A DNA stretch of 40,995 nucleotides, taken from NCBI GenBank assembly GCA_008974985.1, contig BFAS01000036.1, positions 1-40,995 on the forward strand, read 5' to 3'. How positions within the stretch are numbered: position 1 is the first letter of the stretch; the number at the start of each line of letters is the position of its first letter. Made by a program: the position numbers and the translations under genes. Below, in pieces: positions 10,002 to 20,008 of the stretch. The stretch is from a bacterium MnTg02 (lineage in GTDB: Bacteria; Pseudomonadota; Alphaproteobacteria; Rhizobiales; BFAS01). The notes under the pieces are model-generated. The model made no database searches. It had not been told where the DNA came from and saw only the letters and a program-made list of their open reading frames with translations.

Positions 10002-11234
10002 ATGGTCATTTCCAACAGATTCGTATTGGCTGCCGTGGCGGCCGTCGCCGCGATCGCGGCGCCAAGCATCGCCTTTGCGGCGCCCTGCGGTACGATAACG
10101 CTCGGTTCGGCGATTTCGTTCACGGGCAAATATTCCACCAATGGCATTCACGCCAAGAACGGCTACGACATCGCCGTCAAGCGCGTCAACGAGATGGGTG
10201 GCGTGAAAATCGGTGGTAAGTGCTACAATCTCGCGGTCAAATATTATGACGATGAGTCAACTCCGGCCCGTACCGCGCAATTGCTTGAGCGTCTGATTAA
10301 GCAGGACGGCATCAAATATATGCTTGGGCCATATAGCTCGGCAACGACGAAGGCCGCCGCACCGGTCATCGAGAAATATAAGATACCGATGGTCGAGGCC
10401 GAGGGTGCATCACGCTCCCTCTTTAACAAGGGTTATAAATATCTGTTCTGCGTCATTTCGACGTCGGAGCAGTATTTAGCGAGTTCTATCGCGCTCGCAG
10501 CCGAAATTGCCAAAAAAATGGGCAAGAAACCGGGCGATGTCAAAGTTGCGATGGCGTTTGAAAACGATCCGTTCTCTCTGGATGTGCGCGCCGGTGTGAT
10601 TGATGACATTAAGAAGCATGGTCTGAAAATCGTTATTGACGACAAGCTTCCCCGGGATCTCTCTGACATGTCGGCGACGCTCACAAAGGTAAGAGCGTTA
10701 AAACCCGATCTGCTTCTCATTTCCGGTCACTCCAAGGGTGCAGCCACCGCTGGTCGCCAGATTGCGGAAATGAAGATCGACACACCGATGATTGCGCTCA
10801 CGCACTGTGAAGCCGCGAAGATCGTTAAAAAGTATGGCGGCGCTGTTAATGGTTTTCTGTGTCCGACGCAGTGGGCCGAAACTTTGAGCTACAAGGGCAA
10901 ATATTTCGGAACAGCAGCGGAATATGACAAGCTCTTCAAGGCGACTTACGACGGTTACAAGAACGTTCCTTATCAGGCAGCCCAGGCGTCAGCCGCGGTG
11001 CTGGTTTGGAAAGAAGGCTTCGAAGCGGCCGGTTCTCTTGACACCGAAAAAGTTCGCGATGCGCTCGCAGCGACAAAGATGCAGACCTTCTATGGCAACA
11101 TCAAGTTTTCGAAGGCCGGCAACAATATCGCCAAGCCCATGGTGCTCCGCCAGATTCAAGATGGAAAATTTAATGTGGTAGCGCCCGCTAAATGGGCCTC
11201 GCATAAAGTCGTCTATCCGCGTATGGCGAAATAG
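10002..11234 (+). CDS. ABC transporter substrate-binding protein (branched-chain amino acid/LivK type)
   Basis: Signal peptide and periplasmic-binding type I fold blocks (GSAISFTGKYSTNGIHAKNGYDIAVKRVNEMGG); first of a five-gene Liv-type cluster. Confidence 0.88.
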   Translation: MVISNRFVLAAVAAVAAIAAPSIAFAAPCGTITLGSAISFTGKYSTNGIHAKNGYDIAVKRVNEMGGVKIGGKCYNLAVKYYDDESTPARTAQLLERLIKQDGIKYMLGPYSSATTKAAAPVIEKYKIPMVEAEGASRSLFNKGYKYLFCVISTSEQYLASSIALAAEIAKKMGKKPGDVKVAMAFENDPFSLDVRAGVIDDIKKHGLKIVIDDKLPRDLSDMSATLTKVRALKPDLLLISGHSKGAATAGRQIAEMKIDTPMIALTHCEAAKIVKKYGGAVNGFLCPTQWAETLSYKGKYFGTAAEYDKLFKATYDGYKNVPYQAAQASAAVLVWKEGFEAAGSLDTEKVRDALAATKMQTFYGNIKFSKAGNNIAKPMVLRQIQDGKFNVVAPAKWASHKVVYPRMAK

Positions 11235-11332
11235 CGGCTGTTCGACACGACAATGACAAATGCCGCCGTCTCTGCGCACAATCAGAGGCGGCGGCAAATT
11301 TAAATTCATTCACTTAAGCCGGACCTGCAGCC

Positions 11333-12235
11333 ATGTTAGACAACCTCAATTTGTTGGCACTTGCACCGCTACTCAACATACAACTTTTGCTTGATGGGAT
11401 TTTTATCGGCGCGATCTTTGCACTCGCCGGTTACGGTCTAGCCCTCGTTTGGGGCGTGATGAACGTGAAAAACCTATGCCAAGGCGAGTACGTCATCATG
11501 GGCGGGTATTTCGCTTGGTATGCAGGTACAATCGGAATTCATCCAATCCTTGCAATGCCCGTTGCCGTCGTGGTGATGTTTGGGTTCGGCTGGGTGATCT
11601 ACCGGGTTATTATCTCCAGAGTGGTGGACAAGGACATGTTTACCTCTCTGCTGGCAACATTCGGTCTCGCTATCGTCATCCAGCAAGGGCTCAATCTTGC
11701 ATTTGGCCCAGAGGTTCAAATTGCGCAATCTGGTTTGGAAACGCGGAGCTTTTTCGATGGTGCCGTAACCGTCTCGGAGATTAGGTTTGTATCTTTCGTG
11801 ATTTGTTGTGTGCTCGCGTCCCTTATCGTGCTTTTCATGAAGAACAGCCGCATGGGTCAGGCGATCCGCGCCACGGCGCAGGATGCGCGGGCTGCACGTG
11901 TCATGGGGATCGATACCGACCGCGTTTATGCGTTCACCTATGCCCTAAATTGTGCCATATGCGCCGCCGCCGGCGTCTTGATCTCAATGATCTGGGTGAT
12001 ACAGCCCTTCTATGGGCTCACGCATTCTATTCGGTCATTTGTGATTGTTACCGCCGCAGGGTTCGGGAATTTGCCGGGCGTTATCTTGGCGGCCTTCGGC
12101 ATCGGTGTTGCTGAACAATTTGGCGGGTTCATACTCGGCGCCGAACTTCAACAAGCCACGGTCGTCGGCATCCTTCTTCTTGTTCTGATTTGGCGGCAGG
12201 CACTCATGAGCCGCCGGAGGCAGGCATTGGCATGA
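11333..12235 (+). CDS. Branched-chain amino acid ABC transporter permease (LivH-like)
   Basis: Hydrophobic; GLALVWGVMNVKNLCQGEYVIMGGYFAWY and LivH-type C-terminal blocks; position in operon. Confidence 0.9.
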   Translation: MLDNLNLLALAPLLNIQLLLDGIFIGAIFALAGYGLALVWGVMNVKNLCQGEYVIMGGYFAWYAGTIGIHPILAMPVAVVVMFGFGWVIYRVIISRVVDKDMFTSLLATFGLAIVIQQGLNLAFGPEVQIAQSGLETRSFFDGAVTVSEIRFVSFVICCVLASLIVLFMKNSRMGQAIRATAQDARAARVMGIDTDRVYAFTYALNCAICAAAGVLISMIWVIQPFYGLTHSIRSFVIVTAAGFGNLPGVILAAFGIGVAEQFGGFILGAELQQATVVGILLLVLIWRQALMSRRRQALA

Positions 12236-13365
12236 CAACAGATACGACAACAGCAAGCTTGGCCGTTCGAGAAGCGGCAAGTGGAACCGCGCGCCGCAGG
12301 ATTACGCGCAACGACGTAATGATGTATGCCGCAATCCTCGTTTTCGGTATCGTCGCGCCCATCATCTTTCCCAATTACACGTACCAAATCGCTGTCCTCT
12401 GGCTGATGGTGCTGTTCGCTCAGACCTGGGACTTAGTGGGCGGCCAGATGGGATATAACTCGCTCGGTAATATCTTCTTCTTCGGCGCTGGCATGTATAT
12501 CTGCACGGTGACGCAAATTGGGCTGTTCACCGATGTTGGAGCCTATACGTCATCATCGGATGGCGGACAGTTCGAATTCAGCACGGAACAATATTACATC
12601 GGTGTTGCGGTAGGGCTGGTGCTGGCCGCGATTGGTGCATCTGTGTTGGCGGTCATGCTTGGGTGGATCGTATTTGGCCTCCGGGGCCCCTATTTTGCGA
12701 TCGGAACGCTGGGCATAGCACTTGGGGCAGGCGAGCTCGTCGGCGCCTGGGAGTGGGTCGGCGGCGGTGGCGGAATCCCAATACCCGTTTATCCAGGCAG
12801 CGGCGATGGCAAGGCCTTCTTCTATTATGCGCTCTGTTTTGGGACGGCGGTTGCCACGTTCGCCTTTCTCAAATGGCTTTATTCGACACGGTTCGGCCTG
12901 GCCATCAACGCCATACGGGATGACGAGGAAAAGGCCGAGGCGATGGGGATCCACACGCTCCGCCACAAGACGGTGGCCTGGGCGATCTCGGCGTTTTTTC
13001 TGGGCATCGCCGGCGGTCTTTTCGGCAATATGACCGGCTTTATAGAACCGCTCGAAGTTGCTTTTCCGGTGATAACGTTTGGCATCTTCATGGTCGCCAT
13101 GGCGCTGCTCGGCGGCAAGGGCACCATGTGGGGACCGGTCCTCGGCGCTGTTCTATTTCATATCATCAAGGAAACCACTTGGACCTATTTCCTTGGCTGG
13201 CAGTGGGTTGCTCTGGGCGTGATTATTATCCTCAATATCATGTTCTTCCAGCAGGGTATCGTCGGGTGGATGCAAGAAAAATGGCCGGATCTTTTCGGTA
13301 TTGAGGTTGACCGCTCTTTGGTGGCCGACACGGCAGATGACAGAGCCAGAGGGCGAGGCGTGTGA
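12232..13365 (+). CDS. Branched-chain amino acid ABC transporter permease (LivM-like)
   Basis: Hydrophobic; LRGPYFAIGTLGIA, FGLAINAIRDDEEKAEAMGI; ORF opens at 12190 but ATG at 12232 overlaps the upstream stop (ATGA). Confidence 0.9.
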   Translation: MTTDTTTASLAVREAASGTARRRITRNDVMMYAAILVFGIVAPIIFPNYTYQIAVLWLMVLFAQTWDLVGGQMGYNSLGNIFFFGAGMYICTVTQIGLFTDVGAYTSSSDGGQFEFSTEQYYIGVAVGLVLAAIGASVLAVMLGWIVFGLRGPYFAIGTLGIALGAGELVGAWEWVGGGGGIPIPVYPGSGDGKAFFYYALCFGTAVATFAFLKWLYSTRFGLAINAIRDDEEKAEAMGIHTLRHKTVAWAISAFFLGIAGGLFGNMTGFIEPLEVAFPVITFGIFMVAMALLGGKGTMWGPVLGAVLFHIIKETTWTYFLGWQWVALGVIIILNIMFFQQGIVGWMQEKWPDLFGIEVDRSLVADTADDRARGRGV

Positions 13366-14105
13366 GTAACCTGATTGAAGTTCGCGGTGTGACGAAAACC
13401 TTCGGCGGTGTCGTCGCAAACCGGGATATCTCAATCGATGTGGCGCCCGGCCAGATCACAGGATTAATTGGGCCGAACGGTTCGGGAAAGACGACGCTCT
13501 TCAATTCGATCGTCGGTTATCATCCGATCGATGAAGGATCAATCAAGTTCAAGGGCAAAGAGATTTCGAAATTGCGCGTGCAGCAGATTGCACGCCTCGG
13601 AATGGTCCGGACCTTTCAGCAGACGCGGATCTACGGCAAACTGAGCGGCATCAACAATATGCTGATTTCCGTGCCGCACAGGAATGCTTCATTTGGCGAT
13701 ATGTTCAGACCGTATGGGCATGAGCACCGGGAGAGGGCTGAACATTTGCTCGAATTTGTCGGCCTCTATCAAAAGCGTAAATTGCCATCTGGCGATCTTT
13801 CTTTCGGTCAGCAAAAGCTTCTTGAATTTGCAATGGCGCTCATGAACGAGCCGGAGATTCTCCTTCTCGACGAACCGACGGCGGGTATTAATCCCACACT
13901 TATCAATGGGCTCATCGACCGGCTCAAACGGGCAAATTCGGAATTTGGGATTACGCTGTTCGTGATTGAACATAATATGCGTGTCATCATGAATTTGGCT
14001 CACGAAATTTACTGCCTGGCTCATGGTGAGCTTCTTGCGTCGGGCCCGCCAGAGAAAATCCAAAATGATCAACGCGTCATTGACGCCTATCTTGGAGCGC
14101 ATTGA
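13362..14105 (+). CDS. Branched-chain amino acid ABC transporter ATP-binding protein (LivG-like)
   Basis: Walker A GPNGSGKTT, LSFGQQKLLE, LLLDEPTAGINP; GTG start overlapping upstream stop. Confidence 0.9.
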   Translation: MSNLIEVRGVTKTFGGVVANRDISIDVAPGQITGLIGPNGSGKTTLFNSIVGYHPIDEGSIKFKGKEISKLRVQQIARLGMVRTFQQTRIYGKLSGINNMLISVPHRNASFGDMFRPYGHEHRERAEHLLEFVGLYQKRKLPSGDLSFGQQKLLEFAMALMNEPEILLLDEPTAGINPTLINGLIDRLKRANSEFGITLFVIEHNMRVIMNLAHEIYCLAHGELLASGPPEKIQNDQRVIDAYLGAH

Positions 14106-15022
14106 ACGTGGACACATCGGGCAAAACCGCTGTCGAGCAAAATAAGAGTGCGGAGACGAGCTCGCAAGAAGCAGCAGGCGGTTACCATCAAGGTTCGGTC
14201 GAAACGGTCATTTCCGTCGAAGAGGTGACGCGGCAAGCCGCCGCAATTGCCGAGGAAATTTCAATCGACCGGCTCGATGCCCTTGCCGGTAAAGATGCAT
14301 TCTTGTCGATTGAAAATCTTCGTTGCGGCTACGGAAAGATGGAGATCATTCACGATTTTGATCTCAGGGTCGGGCGCAAACAATCTCTCTGCCTCATCGG
14401 TCCAAACGGCGCAGGCAAGTCCACGATCCTGCATGCAATCTTTGGGTTTAATAATATTTTTTCCGGGAAAATCCGGGTTGGAGACGGAGAAGACAAGGTC
14501 GATGTGACCGGATTGTCGTCGAGCGACAAGCTCAAGCGGGCGGGTATCGCCTATATTCTCCAGGACAAATCTGTCTTCCCAGGTATGACGGTCGAGGAAA
14601 ACCTCTGGATGGGCGGCTATTTGATGGATTCGTCCGACGACGCCAAGGAGGCGGCGGAGCGCGTATTCGAAAAATATCCACGGCTCGCACAGCGCCGGAA
14701 ACATCAAGCAAAAGTGCTATCGGGCGGCGAGCGCCGGCTGTTGGAGATATCGCGTGCGTTGGTGATGAATCCTGAGGTGCTGCTTGTGGACGAGCCGTCC
14801 ATCGGTCTAGAGCCCCGTTTCATCGATATGGTTTTCGAAATCCTTCACGATCTGCAGCATGTCGAAGAGAAAACCATCATCATGGTCGAGCAAAACGCGA
14901 AAAAGGGGCTCGAATTCGCGGATATCGGCTATGTTCTGGTCAATGGGGAATTGGCCAAAGCCGGTACGGGCGACGATCTCCTCGCCGACCCGGATGTCGG
15001 CCGCTTGTTCCTGGGCGGTTAG
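14102..15022 (+). CDS. Branched-chain amino acid ABC transporter ATP-binding protein (LivF-like) with N-terminal extension
   Basis: GPNGAGKST, LSGGERRLLEI, LLVDEPSIGLEP; core begins near residue 68 (FLSIENLRCGYG). Confidence 0.88.
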   Translation: MNVDTSGKTAVEQNKSAETSSQEAAGGYHQGSVETVISVEEVTRQAAAIAEEISIDRLDALAGKDAFLSIENLRCGYGKMEIIHDFDLRVGRKQSLCLIGPNGAGKSTILHAIFGFNNIFSGKIRVGDGEDKVDVTGLSSSDKLKRAGIAYILQDKSVFPGMTVEENLWMGGYLMDSSDDAKEAAERVFEKYPRLAQRRKHQAKVLSGGERRLLEISRALVMNPEVLLVDEPSIGLEPRFIDMVFEILHDLQHVEEKTIIMVEQNAKKGLEFADIGYVLVNGELAKAGTGDDLLADPDVGRLFLGG

Positions 15023-15093
15023 GGTTCCGATGTTCTTGATGGGATGGAGCCCGACAGCTTAGGCGGGATAAGTCTATTCACGCAGCAAATTGG

Positions 15094-16035
15094 CTAGAGC
15101 GACTTACCCGCAAATATCGTTGCTTTGCAAAAGGATTTCCCGGCCTGTATCCGCACGCAGAGTCGAATGGCTTCCGCGGCATTCGTGAACGGCCCGGCGA
15201 TGAGCTGAAAGGCTGTCTTGTTCGCTGCCGGTTCCTTGAGATAGCGCCCTTCGAGTTCCGAGAGATATGTGGCATAGCGTGCGCGAATGATGTTCCACTC
15301 GGAGCGAACCATATCGATAGAATTTCCGGATCCAAGATGGACGCCAAATATGATGCGGTTTGCCATAGGCCGCATCGCAACCATTAACACCGGCGGGCGC
15401 TCAGATGTGTCTCCAAATCCGCTATCCGGTAGAGGGACGGTGCGGACGTTGATCCCCGGTGGCAATGCGGCGACGTGTTTTGGATTTTGACTGCCGCCGG
15501 TCATTTTCTTGGTCAGCTTCGCGGAAGAGATGGCCGAACGGGCGCTTGGTGCCGGTAGTGCAGCAGTTGTGAGGGGGCTGAAATTGACTCCAAGTCCGGC
15601 AATTTTCTTGTTGATCTTGTTGGTATTGGTTTCGACCGTTTCCAGCCGCAACATCAACGCGTTGACTTGCTCCCGAACCTCTTGAACATCGATCCGGAAT
15701 GTGGAGGCGCTTCGGTTTGCAAGTTCCGCAATTGCCTCGGCTCGCGATTGACGGAGATCGGATTGCGGTGCGGTGAGTGCAATCGTTTGTGAACCGGCTA
15801 GGTAAAGTTCTTTGGTGTGTGCCCCGGACAATGCAGAGAGTGCGAAACCCGCAATATAGAGCATTGCGCCGGTCGCTAGCCCGGCCCAAGTGGCCATATA
15901 AATCACGTGAATACGGGAAAGCGAGCGCAAGTGTCGCGATGCCGCTCCCATAATAGTCCCCGCTTCCTGGAACGCCACGTAACACAGGACACAATACAGT
16001 CCGACTAGCGTCCGTTTGAGCCCACCGATTTTCAA
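15094..16035 (-). CDS. Membrane-anchored protein with coiled coil and C-terminal SPOR-like domain
   Basis: TM segment (IHVIYMATWAGLATGAMLYIAGFAL), heptad-like helix, C-terminus FQLIAGPFTNAAEAIRLCVRIQAGKSFCKATIF resembling SPOR. Confidence 0.7.
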   Translation of the reverse strand: MKIGGLKRTLVGLYCVLCYVAFQEAGTIMGAASRHLRSLSRIHVIYMATWAGLATGAMLYIAGFALSALSGAHTKELYLAGSQTIALTAPQSDLRQSRAEAIAELANRSASTFRIDVQEVREQVNALMLRLETVETNTNKINKKIAGLGVNFSPLTTAALPAPSARSAISSAKLTKKMTGGSQNPKHVAALPPGINVRTVPLPDSGFGDTSERPPVLMVAMRPMANRIIFGVHLGSGNSIDMVRSEWNIIRARYATYLSELEGRYLKEPAANKTAFQLIAGPFTNAAEAIRLCVRIQAGKSFCKATIFAGKSL

Positions 16036-16278
16036 ATATGGCGGGAGCTTGTCTGAGTCGTGTTATGGGGTCAATTGATCGTGTCAGGTACACAGGAATT
16101 TCGTTTTTTCTGAACGGCTTGGCATCAAATTTTATTGCGCCACCGATATCGCCACTATGGTTTTGAGCGTCGGCTTGATCTAGAATTGACCGTAAGAACG
16201 CGCGGTGACTATCATATTTGTCAGAGTTGGTGGCGAATGCGTGCTGAAGGTCAATAGGGCCTAGGGTCTTTTCGTTTT

Positions 16279-16366
16279 TGATTGAATCAAAAGCAGACCC
16301 CAGTTCTTTGATTTTAAGTGCTTCTTATCGGAAAACCGGTTTCCACTTTATCCGGAAGCACTCTAG
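16279..16366 (+). repeat. REP-like intergenic repeat, copy B
   Basis: TTGATTGAATCAAAAGCAGACCCCAGTTCTTTGATTTTAAGTGCTTCTTATCGGAAAACCGGTTTCCACTTTATCCGGAAGCACTCTAG. Confidence 0.65.
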
Positions 16367-16406
16367 AAGGCGGTCTTGGAAATTCAACCGAACAGCAAAA
16401 AGTGAG

Positions 16407-17777
16407 ATGACAAACACCTCATTGCTCACGCTCGTCTTGGCGGCCGGTCAAGGCACGCGTATGAAGTCTCGTCTGCCCAAAGTCCTTCATGCTCTGGCTG
16501 GCCGATCGATGCTCGGGCACGTCATGGAAACGGCGAAAGCGGCGGGAGCAGTCAAAAATGCCCTTGTCGTTGCTCCGCAGATGGACGCGGTTCGCGATTA
16601 TGCGCTCCAGTTTGATCCCAACACGCAAATATTTGTTCAAGACCCGCGGCTTGGCACAGCCCATGCGGTGCTGGCGGCGCGTCAGGCGATTGATGATTTT
16701 CAAGGCCATGTCATTGTACTCTACGGCGACACGCCACTGCTAACGACACAGACGCTGGAGCGGATGAGTGCCGCCCTCGAGGCAGGGGCCGGTGTCGCCA
16801 TACTGGGTTTCGACGCGGATGACCCATCTGGCTATGGGCGATTGCTGATGGATGGCAATGGTGAGCTCTCAGCCATTCGCGAGCATAGGGATGCGAGCCC
16901 AGAAGAGCGGAAGATCACATTTTGTAATTCAGGCGTTATCGGCTTTCGAAGCGATATTATGCTCGGTCTTCTCGATCGAATTGGAAACAGCAATGCCAAG
17001 GGTGAATATTACCTTACCGATGCTGTCGAGATTGCCCGCTCCGATGGTATCAAACGATCGACTGTGACCTGCGACGAGCAAGAAGTGCTTGGCATCAACA
17101 CCCGTCGCCAGCTCGCGGCGGCGGAGGCTCTGCTGCAAAGCAGTTTGCGCATCGCTGTCATGGATGGCGGCGCGACGCTCATCGATCCGGATAGCGTCCA
17201 TTTGAGCTTTGACACGGAAATCGGCCAAGACGTTCTGATTGAGCCGAACGTCTTCTTCGGTCCGGGCGTTAGAGTGGAGGACGGCGTGGTCATTCATGGA
17301 TTTTGCCACATGGAAAACGCCCGCATTGGACCCGGAGCTGAAATTGGCCCCTATGCACGGCTGCGTCCGGGCGCCGATCTGGGTGAAAGCGTTAAGATTG
17401 GAAATTTCGTCGAGGTGAAAAAGTCCGTCATCGAGCGTGGCGCGAAGGTCAACCATTTAACCTATATTGGCGATGCGCGCGTTGGCAGCGGTGCTAATGT
17501 CGGAGCTGGGACGATCATCTGCAATTATGATGGCTTCCACAAGCATCAAACGGATATTGGTGCTGGGGCATTCATTGGTTCGAACAGTGCGTTGATCGCA
17601 CCTATTAATATTGGCGACGGGGCTTATATCGGATCGGGCAGCGTCGTCAGCAAGGATGTCCCGGCGAATTCGCTCGTTGTCACTCGTGCGCCACGAACGG
17701 AGCGAGAGGATTGGGCGCTGAAATTCCGGGCGCACAATGAGAGAATTGCAGCAAAGAAACGCAATAGTGCGAAATAG
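16407..17777 (+). CDS. glmU: Bifunctional UDP-N-acetylglucosamine pyrophosphorylase/glucosamine-1-phosphate N-acetyltransferase
   Basis: LVLAAGQGTRMKSRLPKVLHALAG; left-handed beta-helix hexapeptides; start at ATG 16407 (ORF opens at 16278). Confidence 0.96.
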   Translation: MTNTSLLTLVLAAGQGTRMKSRLPKVLHALAGRSMLGHVMETAKAAGAVKNALVVAPQMDAVRDYALQFDPNTQIFVQDPRLGTAHAVLAARQAIDDFQGHVIVLYGDTPLLTTQTLERMSAALEAGAGVAILGFDADDPSGYGRLLMDGNGELSAIREHRDASPEERKITFCNSGVIGFRSDIMLGLLDRIGNSNAKGEYYLTDAVEIARSDGIKRSTVTCDEQEVLGINTRRQLAAAEALLQSSLRIAVMDGGATLIDPDSVHLSFDTEIGQDVLIEPNVFFGPGVRVEDGVVIHGFCHMENARIGPGAEIGPYARLRPGADLGESVKIGNFVEVKKSVIERGAKVNHLTYIGDARVGSGANVGAGTIICNYDGFHKHQTDIGAGAFIGSNSALIAPINIGDGAYIGSGSVVSKDVPANSLVVTRAPRTEREDWALKFRAHNERIAAKKRNSAK

Positions 17778-17938
17778 CTCGTGATTTGCGTCATCGGCGC
17801 TTTGCCGATAACTCGGCAAGAGGTGTTATTTGGCGCCACCAGAGCAGGAAGCGCAAAAGGGGTTGCTGATTTTGCGACAAGATCATGCTGAAGAATAATG
17901 ATAGAGCGAATATTCGATCCCAACAGACACGGCTCTCG

Positions 17939-18031
17939 CTCTAGCGCATTTCCAGGAAAAGCATGTCCCCGCGAAGGCGGGGATGTGTCCGGTTTTCCGC
18001 CCGGCAAATGCTTAAAAACTACGGGCTCTAG
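17939..18031 (-). repeat. REP-like intergenic repeat, copy C (with GC-rich internal hairpin)
   Basis: CTCTAGCGCATTTCCAGGAAAAGCATGTCCCCGCGAAGGCGGGGATGTGTCCGGTTTTCCGCCCGGCAAATGCTTAAAAACTACGGGCTCTAG. Confidence 0.7.
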
Positions 18032-18060
18032 ACAACAGACTCGCTAAAGGATTTTGGGGT

Positions 18061-19881
18061 ATGTGTGGGATTGTCGGAATTATCGGTCAGGACGCTGTGG
18101 CGCCGGCCATTCTGGATGCTCTCAAGCGCCTCGAATATCGCGGTTATGATTCAGCGGGTATTTCAACCCTGGAAGGCGGCCGGCTCGACCGCCGACGGTC
18201 GGAGGGCAAACTCCGAAATTTGGAAAATCGTCTTGCCGAGGAACCCTTGAGCGGCAATATCGGTATAGGGCACACACGCTGGGCCACTCACGGCGCGCCG
18301 ACGGAGAATAATGCCCATCCGCATATGACCGATAAGGTCTCTGTGGTCCATAATGGAATTATCGAAAACTTTCAAGAACTGCGCGACAGTCTGATAGGGC
18401 GCGGGGTGCGCTTTACGACAGACACAGACACCGAAGTCATTGCTCATTTGATCAGCGCGGAGATTAAGGCGGGACTTGATCCTCAGAAAGCTGTCCATAA
18501 GTGTTTGGAACAACTCAGAGGTGCCTTCGCCTTAGCTATTATCTTCGATGGGGAAGACGACCTCATGATCGCAGCGCGGCAAGGCAGTCCCTTGGCAATC
18601 GGCTATGGCGATGGCGAAATGTATTTGGGCTCCGACGCAATAGCGCTTGCGCCGTTTACGGATTCAATTACCTACCTCGATGATGGCGATTTGGCTGTTC
18701 TTACGCGGCGTGGCGTGACGGTGTTCAATCGCGAAGGGAGCAACGTGACCCGTCCGGTTTTGAAATCCGTGGGAACGACGTTTCTTGTCGATAAAGGCAA
18801 TCACCGTCACTTTATGTCGAAGGAGATCCACGAACAGCCAGAGGTCGTCAGCCATACATTGGCGCACTATCTCAATATTGCAGAGGGGCGTGTCGAGCTT
18901 CCCGATATCGGAATCGATCTAAAGTCGTTGAAGCGTGTCAGCATCTCAGCTTGCGGTACAGCCTATTATGCTGGCCTCGTTGCCAAATATTGGTTGGAGC
19001 GCTGGGCGTCGCTGCCAGTGGAAATCGATATCGCTTCCGAATTCCGCTACCGGAATGTACCGCTCGAGCCGGGCGGGCTCGCCTTATTTGTTTCGCAATC
19101 CGGTGAGACGGCGGATACGCTCGCAACGCTTCGCTATTGCCGCGAAAAAGAGCAAAATGTCGTGTCGATCGTTAATGTTCAGGGGTCCTCGATCGCGCGG
19201 GAATCCGATGCCATATTGCCAACACTTGGCGGCCCGGAGATTGGCGTCGCGTCGACGAAGGCATTTACCTGTCAGATGACGGTGCTGGCCTGCCTCACGA
19301 TTGCGATCGGCCGGGCACGCGGGCATATCGATGAAGCTCTGGAGCGAGAGCTTGTCGATGCGCTCATGGAGGTTCCGCGTCATATTTCGACAATATTGCG
19401 GAATGAAAGCGTTTACGTAAATCTCGCGCAGTCCTTATCGAGAGCCAAGGACGTTCTTTATTTGGGGCGGGGCATCAACTATCCGATTGCCCTTGAGGGC
19501 GCATTAAAGCTTAAAGAGATTTCATACATTCATGCGGAAGGCTACGCGGCCGGCGAACTCAAACATGGCCCAATTGCCCTTATCGACGAAACGATGCCGG
19601 TCATTGTTGTCGCGCCGGTGGACGAACTTTACGAGAAAACAATATCGAATATGCAAGAAGTCGCCGCCCGCGGCGGGCAAATTATCCTGCTGACTGATTC
19701 GGAATCCGCGGCGAAAGATTGCAAGACGATGGCGACAATCCAAATCCCCAAGGCACATTCCTTTACGAATCCACTGATTTACGCGGTTCCAGTGCAGCTT
19801 CTGGCCTATCATGTTGCGGTTTTTATGGGGACAGATGTGGATCAACCGCGGAATCTCGCGAAATCCGTGACTGTGGAGTAG
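18061..19881 (+). CDS. glmS: Glutamine-fructose-6-phosphate aminotransferase (isomerizing)
   Basis: MCGIVGIIG N-terminus, SIS domains, C-terminal DQPRNLAKSVTVE. Confidence 0.97.
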   Translation: MCGIVGIIGQDAVAPAILDALKRLEYRGYDSAGISTLEGGRLDRRRSEGKLRNLENRLAEEPLSGNIGIGHTRWATHGAPTENNAHPHMTDKVSVVHNGIIENFQELRDSLIGRGVRFTTDTDTEVIAHLISAEIKAGLDPQKAVHKCLEQLRGAFALAIIFDGEDDLMIAARQGSPLAIGYGDGEMYLGSDAIALAPFTDSITYLDDGDLAVLTRRGVTVFNREGSNVTRPVLKSVGTTFLVDKGNHRHFMSKEIHEQPEVVSHTLAHYLNIAEGRVELPDIGIDLKSLKRVSISACGTAYYAGLVAKYWLERWASLPVEIDIASEFRYRNVPLEPGGLALFVSQSGETADTLATLRYCREKEQNVVSIVNVQGSSIARESDAILPTLGGPEIGVASTKAFTCQMTVLACLTIAIGRARGHIDEALERELVDALMEVPRHISTILRNESVYVNLAQSLSRAKDVLYLGRGINYPIALEGALKLKEISYIHAEGYAAGELKHGPIALIDETMPVIVVAPVDELYEKTISNMQEVAARGGQIILLTDSESAAKDCKTMATIQIPKAHSFTNPLIYAVPVQLLAYHVAVFMGTDVDQPRNLAKSVTVE

Positions 19882-20008
19882 TAAAAGTGGCATATCGTTG
19901 GTCAAGGATCTGCCTGATTTGTATGCTGGATTTGTAGGTTCATTGATTCGGCAGGTGAGCCAGCATTCATCAGACGCTATAGTCACGAAACGCTATAAAG
20001 CGATTGAA

